Counted from the stretch's first letter, positions 26,415 through 36,315 are shown. The stretch is DNA of 64,000 bases from Pseudonocardia sp. EC080619-01 (GCF_001420995.1 NZ_CP012186.1:31378-95377), one strand, 5' to 3'. The notes: generated by a model from the sequence alone, not told the origin. Made by a program: numbers and translations.

Positions 26415-27312
26415 TTAGGTCTGTGCGGTGGTGCGGTGGTCGGGGAAGCGTAGGAGCTGTCCACCGTGGGCCGTCGCAGGGTCGCCGGGCCGCTGCGCAT
26501 CGTCGGGCGGTGCAGGGTTCTGGTCGAGGAGGCGCTGCAGCGTCTCGAGGTCCTCGGCCATGGCGGCGTGGATGAGGGCGGTGGTGTCGGCCTCGTCGCA
26601 CGGACCTGGGCACTGACAGGCGCGCCATCGCCCCGGGCCCGGGGGCGAGGCGATCGAGGAGATCGAGCAGGACCTCGCGGGTCTTGCCCAGCACCTGCCC
26701 GTCCACCGCGACCTCAGCCACGGCGTGACCGTCGCGGTCGGCGGTGGCGTGGGCTAGGGCCATGCCGAGTCCGGTGCTGGCCTCCCCGGCGGTGCGGGCG
26801 TCGAACCGCGGCCGCCGGGCTCCCGCCGCCTCCTGCAGCAACGCTTCCAAGATGGCGGGGTCCACTGCGTCGGTCCCCACCGTGTCGGTGGGTTCGGGTG
26901 GCGGTTCGACCTGGGCGGGTGGGGTGTGGGCGGCGCGGGTGCGGGCGGCGATGTCGATGAGGTGGGGGTCGGTGTTGAGCGCGGCGAAGAAGTGGGCCTG
27001 GCCCAGGGCGGCGACCAGCCGCCCGGTGAAGGCGAGGGGGAGCACCGCGTCGGGGGTGGCGTCGAGCTTGGCGTGTTCGAGGTCGTGCTGGTCGCAGAGC
27101 AGGTGCGCGGCTTGGTGGCCCCAGTTGTCGTCAAAGTAGCTACGCAGCGCGGTCTGGGTGGTGACGCCCATGTGCTGGGCGGTCCCGGCGATGGCGTCGC
27201 GCAGGTGCTGCTCGATCAGCGGCCGCGACATCTCGACGCCCCGTTGCTCGCAGGTGGTGAGGAAGTCATCGACCAGCCTGGAGAACTTGCTCGTTCGCCG
27301 CCCGGGGCTCAT
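26415..27312 (-). pseudogene. hypothetical plasmid protein with frameshift near 3' end
   Basis: Starts MSPGRRTSKFSRLVDDFLTT with GGGAGGG upstream. Helical region with SYFDDNWGHQAAHLLCDQHD, then DIAARTRAAHTPPAQVEPP. Near 26631-26634 one extra base in a run of four shifts the frame; removing it continues WRACQCPGPCDEADTTALIH and ends QLLRFPDHRTTAQT at 26415, with a clear CxCxxxC motif. Repaired length about 298 residues. Function unknown. Confidence 0.55.
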
Positions 27313-27531
27313 GCCACACCCTCCCACCGCCCGCGGTGGCGAGCCAGCCGAACTTGAGTGTGCGCCGATGACTTGCTCCGCATCGTCTCGGCGGGGTCCG
27401 TCGTCAGGTCGGTGGGTGGCGCCGGAGGTGTTGGTGCACGGTGGCGGTGGGCATGTCGATCGCGCGCATGTCAGCGGGTTCCGCCCGATACTCGGCACAC
27501 GGTACGGACCTACCCGTTTCTGGGACCGTCC

Positions 27532-28062
27532 TTAACGGCGGCCCCACCGCGGTCGGAGCGGGGGGAGGTCAGTCAGATCGGGATCCGGTGGGGGTTCGGT
27601 CTGGTCGTCGTCGTGGTCGAAGTGGCGGCCGTACTGGTCGGGGATCGTGCCCCATCCTGCGTAGGGCAGCGGCGTCGCCGGGTGGATGCCGAGCTCGTCG
27701 AGCGGGTCGATCCGGGCCGGGCCGACGGTGCACAGGTGTGTCCAGCGGTCGCCGAGGTCGAACACGTAGACGAACTGCTGGCCGGGTTGCAGCCGGGACA
27801 ACCTCACCGCGGCTGTGTCGAGCAACTCAGGGGCCAGCTCGGGGTCGGTGGGGTCTGGTTGTCCGATCCGGGTGCCGTCGGCCAGCTCGAACTCGTGCAG
27901 GTGCGCCCGGTCCCAGCGGGCGAACGCGTCATCGATCGCGGTCGCCAGCGCGGCGAAGCTGTGCATACGGGCCGCGGCGAAGACCCGGCCCGGGCGCGGC
28001 CAGATCGTGTCCCCGCCGCCCTCGACCAGGTCCACCCGGATCGACCACCACCTCCGCGCCAT
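27532..28062 (-). CDS. plasmid pRiA4b ORF-3-like protein
   Basis: Start ATG 28062 (MARRWWSIRVDLVEGGG). About 176 residues with the family's pattern: IRVDLVEG strand, HLHEFELADGTRIG, and YVFDLGDRWTHLCTV, ending in an acidic and proline-rich tail. Members occur on plasmids and beside transposons; biochemical role unknown. 27313-27531 upstream on the other side holds no gene. Confidence 0.7.
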   Translation of the reverse strand: MARRWWSIRVDLVEGGGDTIWPRPGRVFAAARMHSFAALATAIDDAFARWDRAHLHEFELADGTRIGQPDPTDPELAPELLDTAAVRLSRLQPGQQFVYVFDLGDRWTHLCTVGPARIDPLDELGIHPATPLPYAGWGTIPDQYGRHFDHDDDQTEPPPDPDLTDLPPLRPRWGRR

Positions 28063-28154
28063 CACCGACCACCGCCACCGGGCATCAACACACCGGACAG
28101 CCTCCCCGCCCACCCCGAACTCGGCGCCTGGCTGCGCCTGGCCAGGGGAACCGG

Positions 28155-28418
28155 TCAGGTGCGGTCGAGGCGAGCGAGGATCTGTTCCAGCATGGTCTGG
28201 CTGGCGTCGAGGCGTTGGTTCAACGCGGTGAGGCTTTCGGAGACCGTGTCGATGCGGTGCTCGACGCCGGTCAGTCGCTGCTCGACAGCGACGGTGAGCC
28301 GGTCGACCTTGCCGTCGACGGCGTCGATCTTGTCCTCCACGCGCGTGCTGATCTCGTAGAGGGACTCGACGTCGGCGCCCTGCTGGCGCAGCCTGCGCTC
28401 GACCTCGGGAGAAGACAT
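28155..28418 (-). CDS. small coiled-coil protein
   Basis: 87 residues, MSSPEVERRLRQQGADVESL, then heptad-like repeats (VDGKVDRLTVAVEQRLTGVE, LNQRLDASQTMLEQILARL). All-helical; likely oligomeric. Paralogues at 16994-17171 (frameshifted) and 61411-61773. No ribosome-binding site; TAGCCT lies 7 bp upstream, so it is probably translated from a leaderless mRNA. Confidence 0.6.
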   Translation of the reverse strand: MSSPEVERRLRQQGADVESLYEISTRVEDKIDAVDGKVDRLTVAVEQRLTGVEHRIDTVSESLTALNQRLDASQTMLEQILARLDRT

Positions 28419-28425
28419 GCCCGGG

Positions 28426-28431
28426 AGGCTA
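28426..28431 (-). promoter_or_regulatory. -10-like TAGCCT for leaderless coiled-coil gene
   Basis: TAGCCT on the minus strand, 7 bp from the ATG at 28418, with the local context shared with 17178-17183. Confidence 0.4.
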
Positions 28432-28611
28432 CCGGGACGATCGCGTGCACTGCGTCGGGCACCAGGCGGTCTGCACAGCTCGTTCAGCGTGGCGGGCGCG
28501 CGCACCGCCATCCCCGGAGCCCGCCCACCGGCCCGCCGTCGGGGGAGGCCGGGGCCGGTGGGCGCAACCTGGTCAGGCCGGATGACCGGAGGAACCTGGT
28601 CGAGGTCCTGG

Positions 28612-29050
28612 TCAGGCGTCCCGGTAGCGGTCGTCCGGGTGGCAGATCAGGCCGACCTCGACGTTTCTGTGGGCGGCGTTGCGGATGAACGTCGTCCAGT
28701 TGGTCGCTTCCAGTACCCAGCTCTTCTCCAGCAGGCGCGCGGTCCATTCCACGAGCTGGACCCAGGTGGTGCACCGCTCGACTGCGAACCAGTAGCAGCC
28801 CTCGCAGGCTATGCCGGTGTGCGGGTTGCAGGCGTCGCAGTGCACCTGCCAGCGCACTGTGCGGGGACGGTCCACGAGGTCGGCGCCGGTGTAGACCCCC
28901 ATGTCGAGCTGGCGGGCGCGGCCCTCGGCCGCAGCCCGAGCCGCCCGCCGTTCGTCCGCGCGCGGCCCGGGTGTAGCTGTCGCCGGTGGCCGACATTTGG
29001 GCTCTGATCGCCCGGCTGCGGGCCCGGTTGCCGTGGTTGCTGCTGGACAT
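28612..29050 (-). pseudogene. hypothetical plasmid protein, frameshifted
   Basis: ATG 29050 with GGAGGA upstream gives MSSSNHGNRARSRAIRAQMS and SATGDSYTRAAR. One surplus base near 28950-28956 moves the frame; the rest is DMGVYTGADLVDRPRTVRWQ, a Cys set CDACNPHTGIACEGCYW, and VERCTTWVQLVEWTARLLE. Repaired length about 145 residues. Probably a zinc-binding plasmid protein of unknown role. Confidence 0.5.
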
Positions 29051-29298
29051 GGTGTTCCTCCGCGGAGTTCCCACACTCCTCCGCAGGTCAGCTGGCCAGC
29101 GGTGTCGAGGTCGCGACTCCTACACGCTGCGTCGTGGACGGCTCGCCCTCGGTCGCGGCCGTCCGGTGTGGGCGTCGGCTGCTCGGAGTCGGGCGGGCGT
29201 GTCCGCCGGGGCCTTCGAGTGCAGCGACAGGCGCCGTCTCGATGCCGGGCTACGAAGTGGTGGAAAGTTCGCGGTGGTGCCGGAGGCGATGTGCGCCG

Positions 29299-29646
29299 TC
29301 AGTGGTTCGTCCGTGGCGCGTCGGGCCGGGGGATCGGGCGGCAGCGCGGGCACACCGGCTCGTCGAGGCGCCAGCCCGCGGCGGTCAGCCACGCCCGGGC
29401 GGGCTCGGGAACCGCGTCGTCGGGGTCGGCGGCCAGGTCTCCGACCAGTAGTGGGCCGTCGCCGCAGCGCAGGCAGGTCAGGTCGGTGATCGGCCCGGCG
29501 GGTGGGCAGGACCGGCAGTAGCAGGCGGTGGTGGGCCCGCCGGGGCCAGCGACGAGCCATACGGCGCTCATCAGGATCTGCTGCATCGGGTCGGCTGGGG
29601 TGTGCCCGCACTGGTCGCAGCACAGGTGTCCGCGTACGGGCTCTGA
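29299..29646 (-). pseudogene. zinc-ribbon-like hypothetical protein, 5' end cut by IS21
   Basis: Minus-strand frame opens at the IS21 end (29646) without a start: LCCDQCGHTPADPMQQILMS, then ACYCRSCPPAGPITDLTCLR and VCPRCRPIPRP. Four CxxC-type pairs indicate multiple zinc sites. The missing start is expected across the inserted IS21. Confidence 0.55.
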
Positions 29647-29715
29647 TGTCGCTGTAGGTACGAGCTGATTTGTCGTTGGTCCGGCGCGTCGGACCGAAGA
29701 TCAGCTCAGGGAGGG

Positions 29716-29766
29716 ACCACCCTCCGGGCTCTGTCAGCCGCCAAGCAGACGAGCCCGGAGGGTGGT
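29716..29766 (+). terminator. hairpin upstream of IS21 istA
   Basis: Arms ACCACCCTCCGGGCTC (29716-29731) and GAGCCCGGAGGGTGGT (29751-29766) are perfectly complementary over 16 bp with a 19-bp loop. No T-run follows. It may block read-through into the transposase or hide its ribosome-binding site, as the second arm includes GGAGGGTGG just before the GTG at 29772. Confidence 0.5.
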
Positions 29767-29771
29767 CGCCC

Positions 29772-30071
29772 GTGATCCTGCCTGTGGAGGCATGGATGGA
29801 CATCAGGAGGTTCGCCCCGCTGCGCGCGGCCGGGGCGACGTGGAAGGAAATCGCAGCTCAAGCTGGGTGCGACTGGCGCACCGCCCGTAAGTACCTCTCC
29901 GCTGGGGCGCCGGCGTCGCCGCCTCGGGCGCGGTCGCGGGCCGGGACGGTGCCGCGGCTGGTCGATCCGTTCACCGACGTGATCGACGCCTGGTTGGCCG
30001 GGGATCCGCGGTTGCGGGCCTCGGTGATCCACGAGCGTCTGGTCGCCGAGTACGGGTTCACTGGTCACTAC
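29772..30071 (+). pseudogene. istA: IS21 IstA N-terminal part
   Basis: GTG 29772: VILPVEAWMDIRRFAPLRAA, with a helix-turn-helix WKEIAAQAGCDWRTARKYLS. Truncated after VAEYGFTGHY by transposon A. Catalytic domain absent here. Confidence 0.7.
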
Positions 30072-30135
30072 TGTTGCGCGACGTTCGTCGTGTCCATGTC
30101 GGTGACGTCCGCGATGTTCACCGTGCGACATGAGT

Positions 30136-30166
30136 AGCCCCGCCGGGCTGGGTGCCGGGCGGGGCT
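30136..30166 (-). terminator. hairpin downstream of transposon A ATPase gene
   Basis: Arms AGCCCCGCC (30136-30144) and GGCGGGGCT (30158-30166), 13-bp loop, after the ATPase stop and inside the transposon end. The mirrored hairpin is at 47584-47614. Confidence 0.5.
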
Positions 30167-30191
30167 GGTGGTCAGGTTGTCGCGGTGGTGG

Positions 30192-31004
30192 TCATTCTGT
30201 CGTCACCTCCGTCACGGCGGTGCGTGCGCTGGACTCGTCGACGATGGTCTTGTCGGCGGCGTAGGCGGCCAGCAGCGACTGCAGCGCGAGGTTGTTGACC
30301 GCCCTTGGCGCGCCGCGGCTGGTGGTGTGGATCAGTGAGACGGCGTCGTCGGAGAACAGTGTGTCCGAGCGGCCGACCAGTGTGAGGTGGTGGCGAAGGT
30401 AGCTGACCGTTTCGTCGCCGGTCATGCCGCCGAGGTGGTAGCGCACTGCGATGCGCTGGTCGAGCGCGGCGAGCATCCCGAGCTTGATCTTGCGGCGGAG
30501 GGTGGGTTGGCCGACGAGCAGGCAGGCCAGCGGGCTGCTGGAGTCCATGTCGTGGTTCGTGAGCATCCGCACCCCCTCGAGTTGCTCGTGGGAGAGCTGG
30601 TGGGCTTCGTCGAGGACCACGACGGGGACACGGCCCCGCTCGGCGTACTCGGTGGCCAGCGCGTCGAGGGCTTGCGGGATCAGGGTGGCCCGGTGCGGGC
30701 GGGGAACCCCGCCGAGGGCGGTGACGATGGCGTGCTGGATCCCGCGGGTGCCGACGTCGGGGTTGCCGAGGTAGATGACGATGTGGCGGGCGGGGTCGAT
30801 GCCGGCCAGCGCGGCGCGGACCGCGACGGTCTTGCCGACCCCGACCTCGCCGGTGATCACTCCGAGGGCGTGTTCGCCGATGCACCACTGGATGCGGGCG
30901 ACCGCTTCGCCGTGGGCGTGGTGACGATGCAGCATTCCCGGCGCGAGGTCACGGCCGAATGGGGTGCGGGAAAATCCGAAGTAGCCGCTGAGCTGGTCAA
31001 TCAT
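30192..31004 (-). CDS. transposon A AAA+ ATPase (ExeA/TniB-like)
   Basis: 270 residues. Walker A is GEVGVGKTVA, Walker B VVVLDEAHQL, sensor region LVGQPTLRRK. Starts MIDQLSGYFGFSRTPFG, the typical ExeA/TniB opening. Such ATPases select targets and activate the partner transposase, as MuB, TniB and IstB do. Start overlaps the transposase end by 8 bp. Confidence 0.88.
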   Translation of the reverse strand: MIDQLSGYFGFSRTPFGRDLAPGMLHRHHAHGEAVARIQWCIGEHALGVITGEVGVGKTVAVRAALAGIDPARHIVIYLGNPDVGTRGIQHAIVTALGGVPRPHRATLIPQALDALATEYAERGRVPVVVLDEAHQLSHEQLEGVRMLTNHDMDSSSPLACLLVGQPTLRRKIKLGMLAALDQRIAVRYHLGGMTGDETVSYLRHHLTLVGRSDTLFSDDAVSLIHTTSRGAPRAVNNLALQSLLAAYAADKTIVDESSARTAVTEVTTE

Positions 31005-32450
31005 CCTGAGTCTCCTGCGCCTGAAGTTCCGGGATGGTGAGTTCGACTGATTCTGGTTCGACCGGCGTATTGGAGTGGTGGCGCTCGAGCAGAGCGCTGT
31101 AGTTGATACGACCTTCGAGCCGTTCGGTGTGGGTGGTGTCGATCAGCCGTAGGTAGTCGATCCCGGTCGGTTCCAGGGTGGTGTCGGGGATTTCGGGGCG
31201 GGCCTTGGGGTGGGCGTGGCGCCCGATGTGGTGGGCGACCGCGGTCCCGAACTCGCGCCCGGAATAGCGCACCACCAGTTCGGTGAGATCGAACGGGTCG
31301 AACACCAGCTCGACCTTGCGCCCGACCAACAGTTCGTCGACCTGGTAGGTGTTGCCGTGCAGCGAGACCGTGGCCGTCTTGGCCACGGTGCGGTGCTCGG
31401 ACCACAGGAACGCCTCGCGCAGCTGCGCGGGGGTGGGCCGCGGCAACGGGGAAGCCAGCCCGTCGAGCCAGCGCGCCATCGGCGCGACCCCGCGGTCTCG
31501 GAGTGGGTGCGGGGGTGGTACTCAGTCTCGACCCAGGCGGTGAACAAGCGGTTGAGCTCGGCCAGATCGGCGATCTCGGCGGCCCGATCGGGAGTGATCT
31601 CGACGAGGAACTGCTCCCGGACGGTGCGGAAGAAGCGCTCGATTTTTCCCCTGCCTTGGGGTCGGCCCGGGGTGGAATGGACCAGCTTGATGCCGAGGCT
31701 GGCACAGCCGCGCAGCAGCCACGAGTCGACAAACGCTGAACCATTATCGACATAAATGCTTTCGGGGACTCCGCGCGAGGCCAGCGCCGGGCGTAGCGCC
31801 GCCGCGAGCCGCACGGTGTCCTCGGAGAACCCGAACCGGGCGGCCATCACCGCCCGGCTCCGGTCGTCCAGGAACGCGAACAGGTAGACCTTGTGCCCGG
31901 CGATCTGCGGGCCGTGCAGTGCGTCGCCGACCCAGAGCTCGTCGGGACGGTCAGCCTCGAAGCGCCCGAAGGCCGCCGGGGCCGCGGTGAGCCGCTGCTC
32001 GTGGCCGGCCTCGTCGACGATCAGTCCCAGCTCGAGGCGTTCGAAGTGGCGCTGCAGGGTGCGTTCGTTGGGGGCCCAACCGGACTGGGCGCGCAGGATC
32101 CGGGTGATCTGTGCGGCGGTGCGGCCCGGGTTCTCCCGCTTGAGCGCCGCCGCCGTCGCGAGCACCTCGGGCGGGGTCCGGGCAGTGACCTTGGCCGGCT
32201 GGGGCACCAGCGCTTCGAACCCGCCGACCCGCCAGGCCCGGACCCACCGGTCGATGGTGTGCCGGGTGACCTGCACCGGCTCGGCGAACGGGCCCGGATG
32301 CGCCCGTTCGGCCAGCTCGCGCACCAGCTTCCCGCGCTGGCGCGCGGTCAGCGTCGGGTCGATCACCTCCTGGATCAACTCGTAGCGAAACAGCGCCACC
32401 CGCCGGGCCCGCTCGGCTCGGCGGCGTGCGTCGTTGTCGGTTTGGCTCAC
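30997..32450 (-). CDS. transposon A DDE transposase (Mu/IS481-like), -1 frameshift
   Basis: Starts at GTG 32450 with GAGGAG upstream. N-terminal helix-turn-helix region (VTRHTIDRWVRAWRVGG), then the rve core: first Asp in ELWVGDALHGPQ, second in IYVDNGSAFVD, Glu in GRGKIERFFRT. After YHPRTHSETAG the frame must slip -1 at a G4 run (about 31475) to read the Mu-C-like domain (MARWLDGLASPLPRPTPAQL, then GNTYQVDELLVG). The same shift occurs in copy B. Either the gene was inactivated before duplication or the shift is programmed. Confidence 0.8.
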
Positions 32451-32513
32451 CGATCACTCCTCTGTCGCGGTCGAAGATCGTCCGCGCGGAGCGTCGTGGC
32501 CGGAGTGATCACC

Positions 32514-33122
32514 TCACCAGGGGCATCTGGTGTTGATCGACTCCGTCGAGCTCGGCGGGGCCAGCAGCCGCCCGGACGTCACCGCGCCGGCCAGCTCCCA
32601 CGGCGACAACCCGTCCACCGTCGCGGCCCAGCGCCGGGTCACCGCTGCCGCCGCGGCCAGCAGCGCCGCGACCGCATCCCCCGTCCCGGACGAGGCCGGA
32701 TCGGGCATCGCGGCCAACGGATCCAGCGCCGCCGCCAGCGCGGTGAACTCCACGCGCAGCCCCTCGGCCCGGGCCCGCCACCGGCGCAGCCAGCCGCGCA
32801 CCGTTCCCGCCGCCCGACCTACCCGCTCGGCGACCCGTCGGTGCCCCCACCCGGTCGCGGCCAGCGCCAACGCCGCGCCGATCACCGCCACCAGATCCGC
32901 GCGCCGGGCCAGCACCCCCACCGGCAACAGCACGTGCGTGGTGCCGCAGCCCGAACACCGCGCCCGACGCGGCCGCAGCCGCCACCCGAGCGCACCCGTC
33001 CCGCGCAGCACCCGCGCCCGGGCATGCCCCCACGGCCGCAGCCGACCCCCACACCGGCACTCCAGCCGACCGGCCACCAGCCGGGCTTCAACCTCTACGA
33101 CGTTCTTGCCTACCGTGACCAC
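32514..33122 (-). CDS. transposon A DUF6431-like DNA-binding protein
   Basis: Likely start GTG 33122 (VVTVGKNVVEVEARLVAGR). A zinc ribbon (CRCGGRLRPWGHARARVLRG, then CSGCGTTHVLLP) precedes a helix-turn-helix (VAERVGRAAGTVRGWLRRWR) and an Ala-rich helical tail. This resembles DUF6431 proteins encoded beside such transposases. A role in end or target recognition, comparable to TniQ, is inference. Confidence 0.6.
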   Translation of the reverse strand: MVTVGKNVVEVEARLVAGRLECRCGGRLRPWGHARARVLRGTGALGWRLRPRRARCSGCGTTHVLLPVGVLARRADLVAVIGAALALAATGWGHRRVAERVGRAAGTVRGWLRRWRARAEGLRVEFTALAAALDPLAAMPDPASSGTGDAVAALLAAAAAVTRRWAATVDGLSPWELAGAVTSGRLLAPPSSTESINTRCPW

Positions 33123-33327
33123 GGGCGCCTCCCGCGCGCCTGAGGTGGCCCTCCCGGGACTGGCTGGTACCCCGACCGGGAGGGCCCACCGCCTCCACCG
33201 ACGGCCCGACATGATCACGCTGTCGTCGCACACCAACGCCATCGGGCCCCGCACCCGCCCCCACCGCGTCGTCACCGCGAACGACGGACCCCGCTCAACT
33301 CGTGGTCACGAGGAGCGTCGGCGAACA

Positions 33328-34359
33328 CCCAGCGCCGACGATGAACCGGAACCCGGCCTCGTCCAGGGTGTTCAGGTTCCCCGCGGACAGCATGCCCGCG
33401 TCCGCGACAACGATCATGTTCTCGATGCGGTGCCGCGAGTGGAACGCCTCGATGATCGGGACGATGGTCAGCTTCTCAGCCTTGTTGCCCTCGAAGCAGC
33501 CGATCTCCAACGGGAACCCGTTGCAGTCGACCAACAGGCCGACGACGATCTGCGGGTCGACCCGGCGTTCCTTGGAGAACCCGACCTTCCGCAACCCGTC
33601 CTCCTTCTCCGCCTCGAAGTAGAGCGTTGTCACGTCGTAGAGCACCAGGCTCACATCCCCGCTGCTCAGGGCATGTGCGAAGCACAGATCGGCGACCCGG
33701 TCCCGATAGCAGGGCGGTGCGGAGCCGCCGTCGCTCCCCGCCGGCCCGGATTCATCCACCTTGGACTCCGCAGGCACTTCGCCGTCGGGAACCGCGTCAT
33801 CGGAGTCGGTGGCCCGGGCGGCGCGACGCAGAGTGCGCTGCATCGTGGAATACGACGCCGCTGTCCGGCCCATGTCGGCGAGTACTCGGCCGACGTCGAG
33901 CATCGAGGTGGGCTCGACGACCCGAGTGATCACCAGGTCACGGAAGACCTCATCGTCCAGCTCGTCGAACCCGAGCGAGGAGTAGACCCCGGCGAGCAGG
34001 TCGAACAACAACCCCGACGCGGTCCCGACCACACTGCCCGCCGCGACAGTCTCCCCCACCCGACGCGTTGGCCTCGGCGCCTTCTGCGGCGCGGTGACCG
34101 GCGGGAATAGCGCGGGTTCCGGCGGTGCCGGGGCGAGGCGATGGCGGCGTTTCACCTCGGCCAGGCCCAGATCGAGCTCGCCCTGGGCAGCATCATCGAG
34201 CATGCCCTGGGCACGGGCCATCAACAGCCCGAGCTCGACCTCGCTGTGCGCAGAACCCAGGTGAGCGACGATCCGCTGCCGACGCCCGGACACGTACTCC
34301 GCGATCTGCACCGCCGTCGCGCCCGAGCCCGTCCGAACCCGCCTGATGAACGCCACAAC
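33328..34359 (-). pseudogene. IS1634-family transposase, N-terminal part
   Basis: From GTG 34359 (VAFIRRVRTGSGATAVQIAE). About 344 residues, including VLYDVTTLYFEAE, the first Asp region, and FRFIVGAG at the break. The frame is cut at 33328 by transposon A. Joining the minus strand at 33328 to the plus strand at 47684 restores an uninterrupted frame (VGAGQSKAPIDLES), proving the other half is at 47679-48415. Confidence 0.85.
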
Positions 34360-34410
34360 CCCACAGCCTACCCACCAAATAGTGCGTGAAGCCCGCACCA
34401 AGCCCCACCA

Positions 34411-34815
34411 TCACCGCAGGTCACAGACCTGCCGGATCGCGGACGCCGGACCGGTGACCGAACTCAGGTCCGAGTACCGAACTCCCCACGACGCCACGTG
34501 GTCGACTACGACCATCCCGTAGCCGTGCGAACCTGAGAAGCGAGAACGGTCGATGGTCGGGGCCGTCCCCGGGGCCCAGTCGTCGACCTCGACTCGGACC
34601 CGGCTGGTCGGAGCAACACTCATCCGTACCGCACGTACACCCCCTGCATGCTCGATCGCATTGGTCACGAGCTCGGTGACGACCAGCGCAGCATCAATGG
34701 CCAGATCCGGGTTCCGCACGCGCTGACGCAACCAGTGGCGGAGCCGCCGCAGAGCGGTCTGGTCGCAGCGGCCGAGGCACAACGATTCGGCAGTGAAGTC
34801 CAGATCGGTCACCAT
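34411..34815 (-). CDS. RsbW-type anti-sigma / serine kinase-like ATPase
   Basis: 134 residues. GHKL ATPase motifs: N-box VVTELVTNAIEHAGG, G1-like VEVDDWAPG and G2-like GYGMVVVDHVA. In Actinobacteria such short proteins bind anti-sigma-antagonists or act in stress signalling. IS1634 abuts its 3' end, and the last residues (AIRQVCDLR) may be altered. No antagonist gene is adjacent. Confidence 0.75.
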   Translation of the reverse strand: MVTDLDFTAESLCLGRCDQTALRRLRHWLRQRVRNPDLAIDAALVVTELVTNAIEHAGGVRAVRMSVAPTSRVRVEVDDWAPGTAPTIDRSRFSGSHGYGMVVVDHVASWGVRYSDLSSVTGPASAIRQVCDLR

Positions 34816-34968
34816 GGTCCTCCGTCTGAGTCGCCGACACCTTCAGCCAACTCCCTGACTGCTCTGTTGACCGGACTAGCGGGTTGTGGGCCCGCGTGTC
34901 GTCACAGATGGCGGCGTTGCTCGGTGTAGCCGTTAGCGCTTCTGATCACGAAAGCGCGGAGGCTGCTG

Positions 34969-36315
34969 ATGTCGAGGGAACGGGAGCTGCAGGACCTGGA
35001 GCTGGGCCGGTGGGGTCGCGTGACTGCGACTGATCACCTGCCGGGCTGGGAGGTACGCGGCCCGGACGGGTGCGCGATTGAGCCGGTGAACGAGTTCCTG
35101 GTCGAGCTCGCTGCCCGCGGGATGTCGGCGCACACGGTGCGCAGTTACGCCTATGACCTGCTGCGCTGGTGGCGGTTCTTGGCTGTAGTCGAGGTTCGTT
35201 GGGATCGGGCGTCGTCGGCGGAGGTCCGGGATCTGGTGCTGTGGCTGCGGCGCGCCACCAAGCCGGGCGCGTCGCGGCGGCGGGAGTCCGCGGTCACGGC
35301 GGGGACGGTGAACCCGGTGACGCGCAAGGCATATCCCGGAGATGGCTATGCGGCCCGGACGGTGCGCCACAGCAATGCGGTGTTGCGGGCGTTCTACGAG
35401 TTCTGGATCGACGAACGCGGCGGGGGGCCGCTGGTGAATCCCGTGCCGCGGGAGCGGGACCGGTCCGGTCAGCGTGCGGGCGCGCACCACAATCCGCTGG
35501 GCCCGTTCACACCGCGGCCGCGGCTGCGCTACAACCCGCGGCTGCCGCGGTCGCGGCCGCGGGCGATGCCCGATGAGCAGTGGGAGTCGCTTTTCGAGGC
35601 GCTGCGCTCGGACCGGGACCGGGCAATGGTGGCCATGGCGGTCAGCAGTGGCGCCCGGATCGGAGAGCTGCTTGGGGTCCGGGGCGCGGACCTGGACTGG
35701 GGCGAGCAGCTGGTCCGGGTCCATCGCAAGGGCAGCAACGCACAGCAGTGGCTGCCGGTCTCGGGCGAGACATTCGTGTGGTTGCGTCTCTACATCGAGC
35801 AACTCGGCGGCGAGGTGGGACCGGGCGAGCCGCTGTGGCAGACGCTGCGCCGGCGGCACCGTGGCCCAGTCTTGAGGGGGGTAGACGGGGCCACGGTCGA
35901 TGGGACGCCGCCGAGCGGACCCATCACGGCGGTAACGATCAGCGGGGGCTCGGAGGTTCGGGGACGAAAGCCATTGAGCTATGACGCGTGGCGGGCGGTC
36001 ATGCGGCGGGCGAACGCGGTGCTCGGCACGAACTGGTCGATGCACGACCTACGGCACACGTGTGCCCTCCGGATGATCCGGGACGACCGGCTGTCGTTGC
36101 GGGACGTGCAGACTGTGCTCGGGCACGCCCACTTGACCACGACGCAGCAGTACTTGTGTGACGACGAATCCGTGGTCCTAGGCCGGGTGCACGAGCACTT
36201 GGCCAGGCTCGGCGAACCAGCGCCGGTCGCGCCGGCCAGGGCCGCCGACTACGCCGCCGAGGATATGGCGATCTTGCTGGGGCCGTTCTCGGGTCAAGCC
36301 GGAGGGCAGCGATGA
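34969..36315 (+). CDS. tyrosine recombinase (Tn554 TnpA-like)
   Basis: 448 residues. SAM-like N-terminal domain (FLVELAARGMSAHTVRSYAY), catalytic domain with Arg in SSGARIGELLG, HxxR in MHDLRHTCALRM, second His in VLGHAHLTTTQQY, where the final Tyr is the nucleophile. First of two recombinases overlapping by ATGA, an order seen in Tn554-type site-specific transposons. It may catalyse integration of the surrounding element. Confidence 0.85.
   Translation: MSRERELQDLELGRWGRVTATDHLPGWEVRGPDGCAIEPVNEFLVELAARGMSAHTVRSYAYDLLRWWRFLAVVEVRWDRASSAEVRDLVLWLRRATKPGASRRRESAVTAGTVNPVTRKAYPGDGYAARTVRHSNAVLRAFYEFWIDERGGGPLVNPVPRERDRSGQRAGAHHNPLGPFTPRPRLRYNPRLPRSRPRAMPDEQWESLFEALRSDRDRAMVAMAVSSGARIGELLGVRGADLDWGEQLVRVHRKGSNAQQWLPVSGETFVWLRLYIEQLGGEVGPGEPLWQTLRRRHRGPVLRGVDGATVDGTPPSGPITAVTISGGSEVRGRKPLSYDAWRAVMRRANAVLGTNWSMHDLRHTCALRMIRDDRLSLRDVQTVLGHAHLTTTQQYLCDDESVVLGRVHEHLARLGEPAPVAPARAADYAAEDMAILLGPFSGQAGGQR

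Larger units (their letters stand above)
29647..30071 (+). mobile_element. 5' part of an IS21-family element
   Basis: Starts TGTCGCTGTAGGTACGAGC at 29647 and runs through a hairpin and the istA start, then is cut at 30071 by Mu-like transposon A. The rest of istA and istB are not contiguous. Confidence 0.65.
30072..33327 (-). mobile_element. Mu-like transposon, copy A (3256 bp)
   Basis: Ends are TGTTGCGCGACGTTCGTCGT at 30072 and, inverted, TGTTCGCCGACGCTCCTCGT at 33327, an imperfect terminal repeat. Encodes a DUF6431-like protein, a Mu/IS481-type DDE transposase and an AAA ATPase, all leftward. It is an exact inverted duplicate of 44423-47678 (paired coordinates sum to 77750). Flanks (ACTAC / CCCAG) do not form a target duplication. 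Confidence 0.9.
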
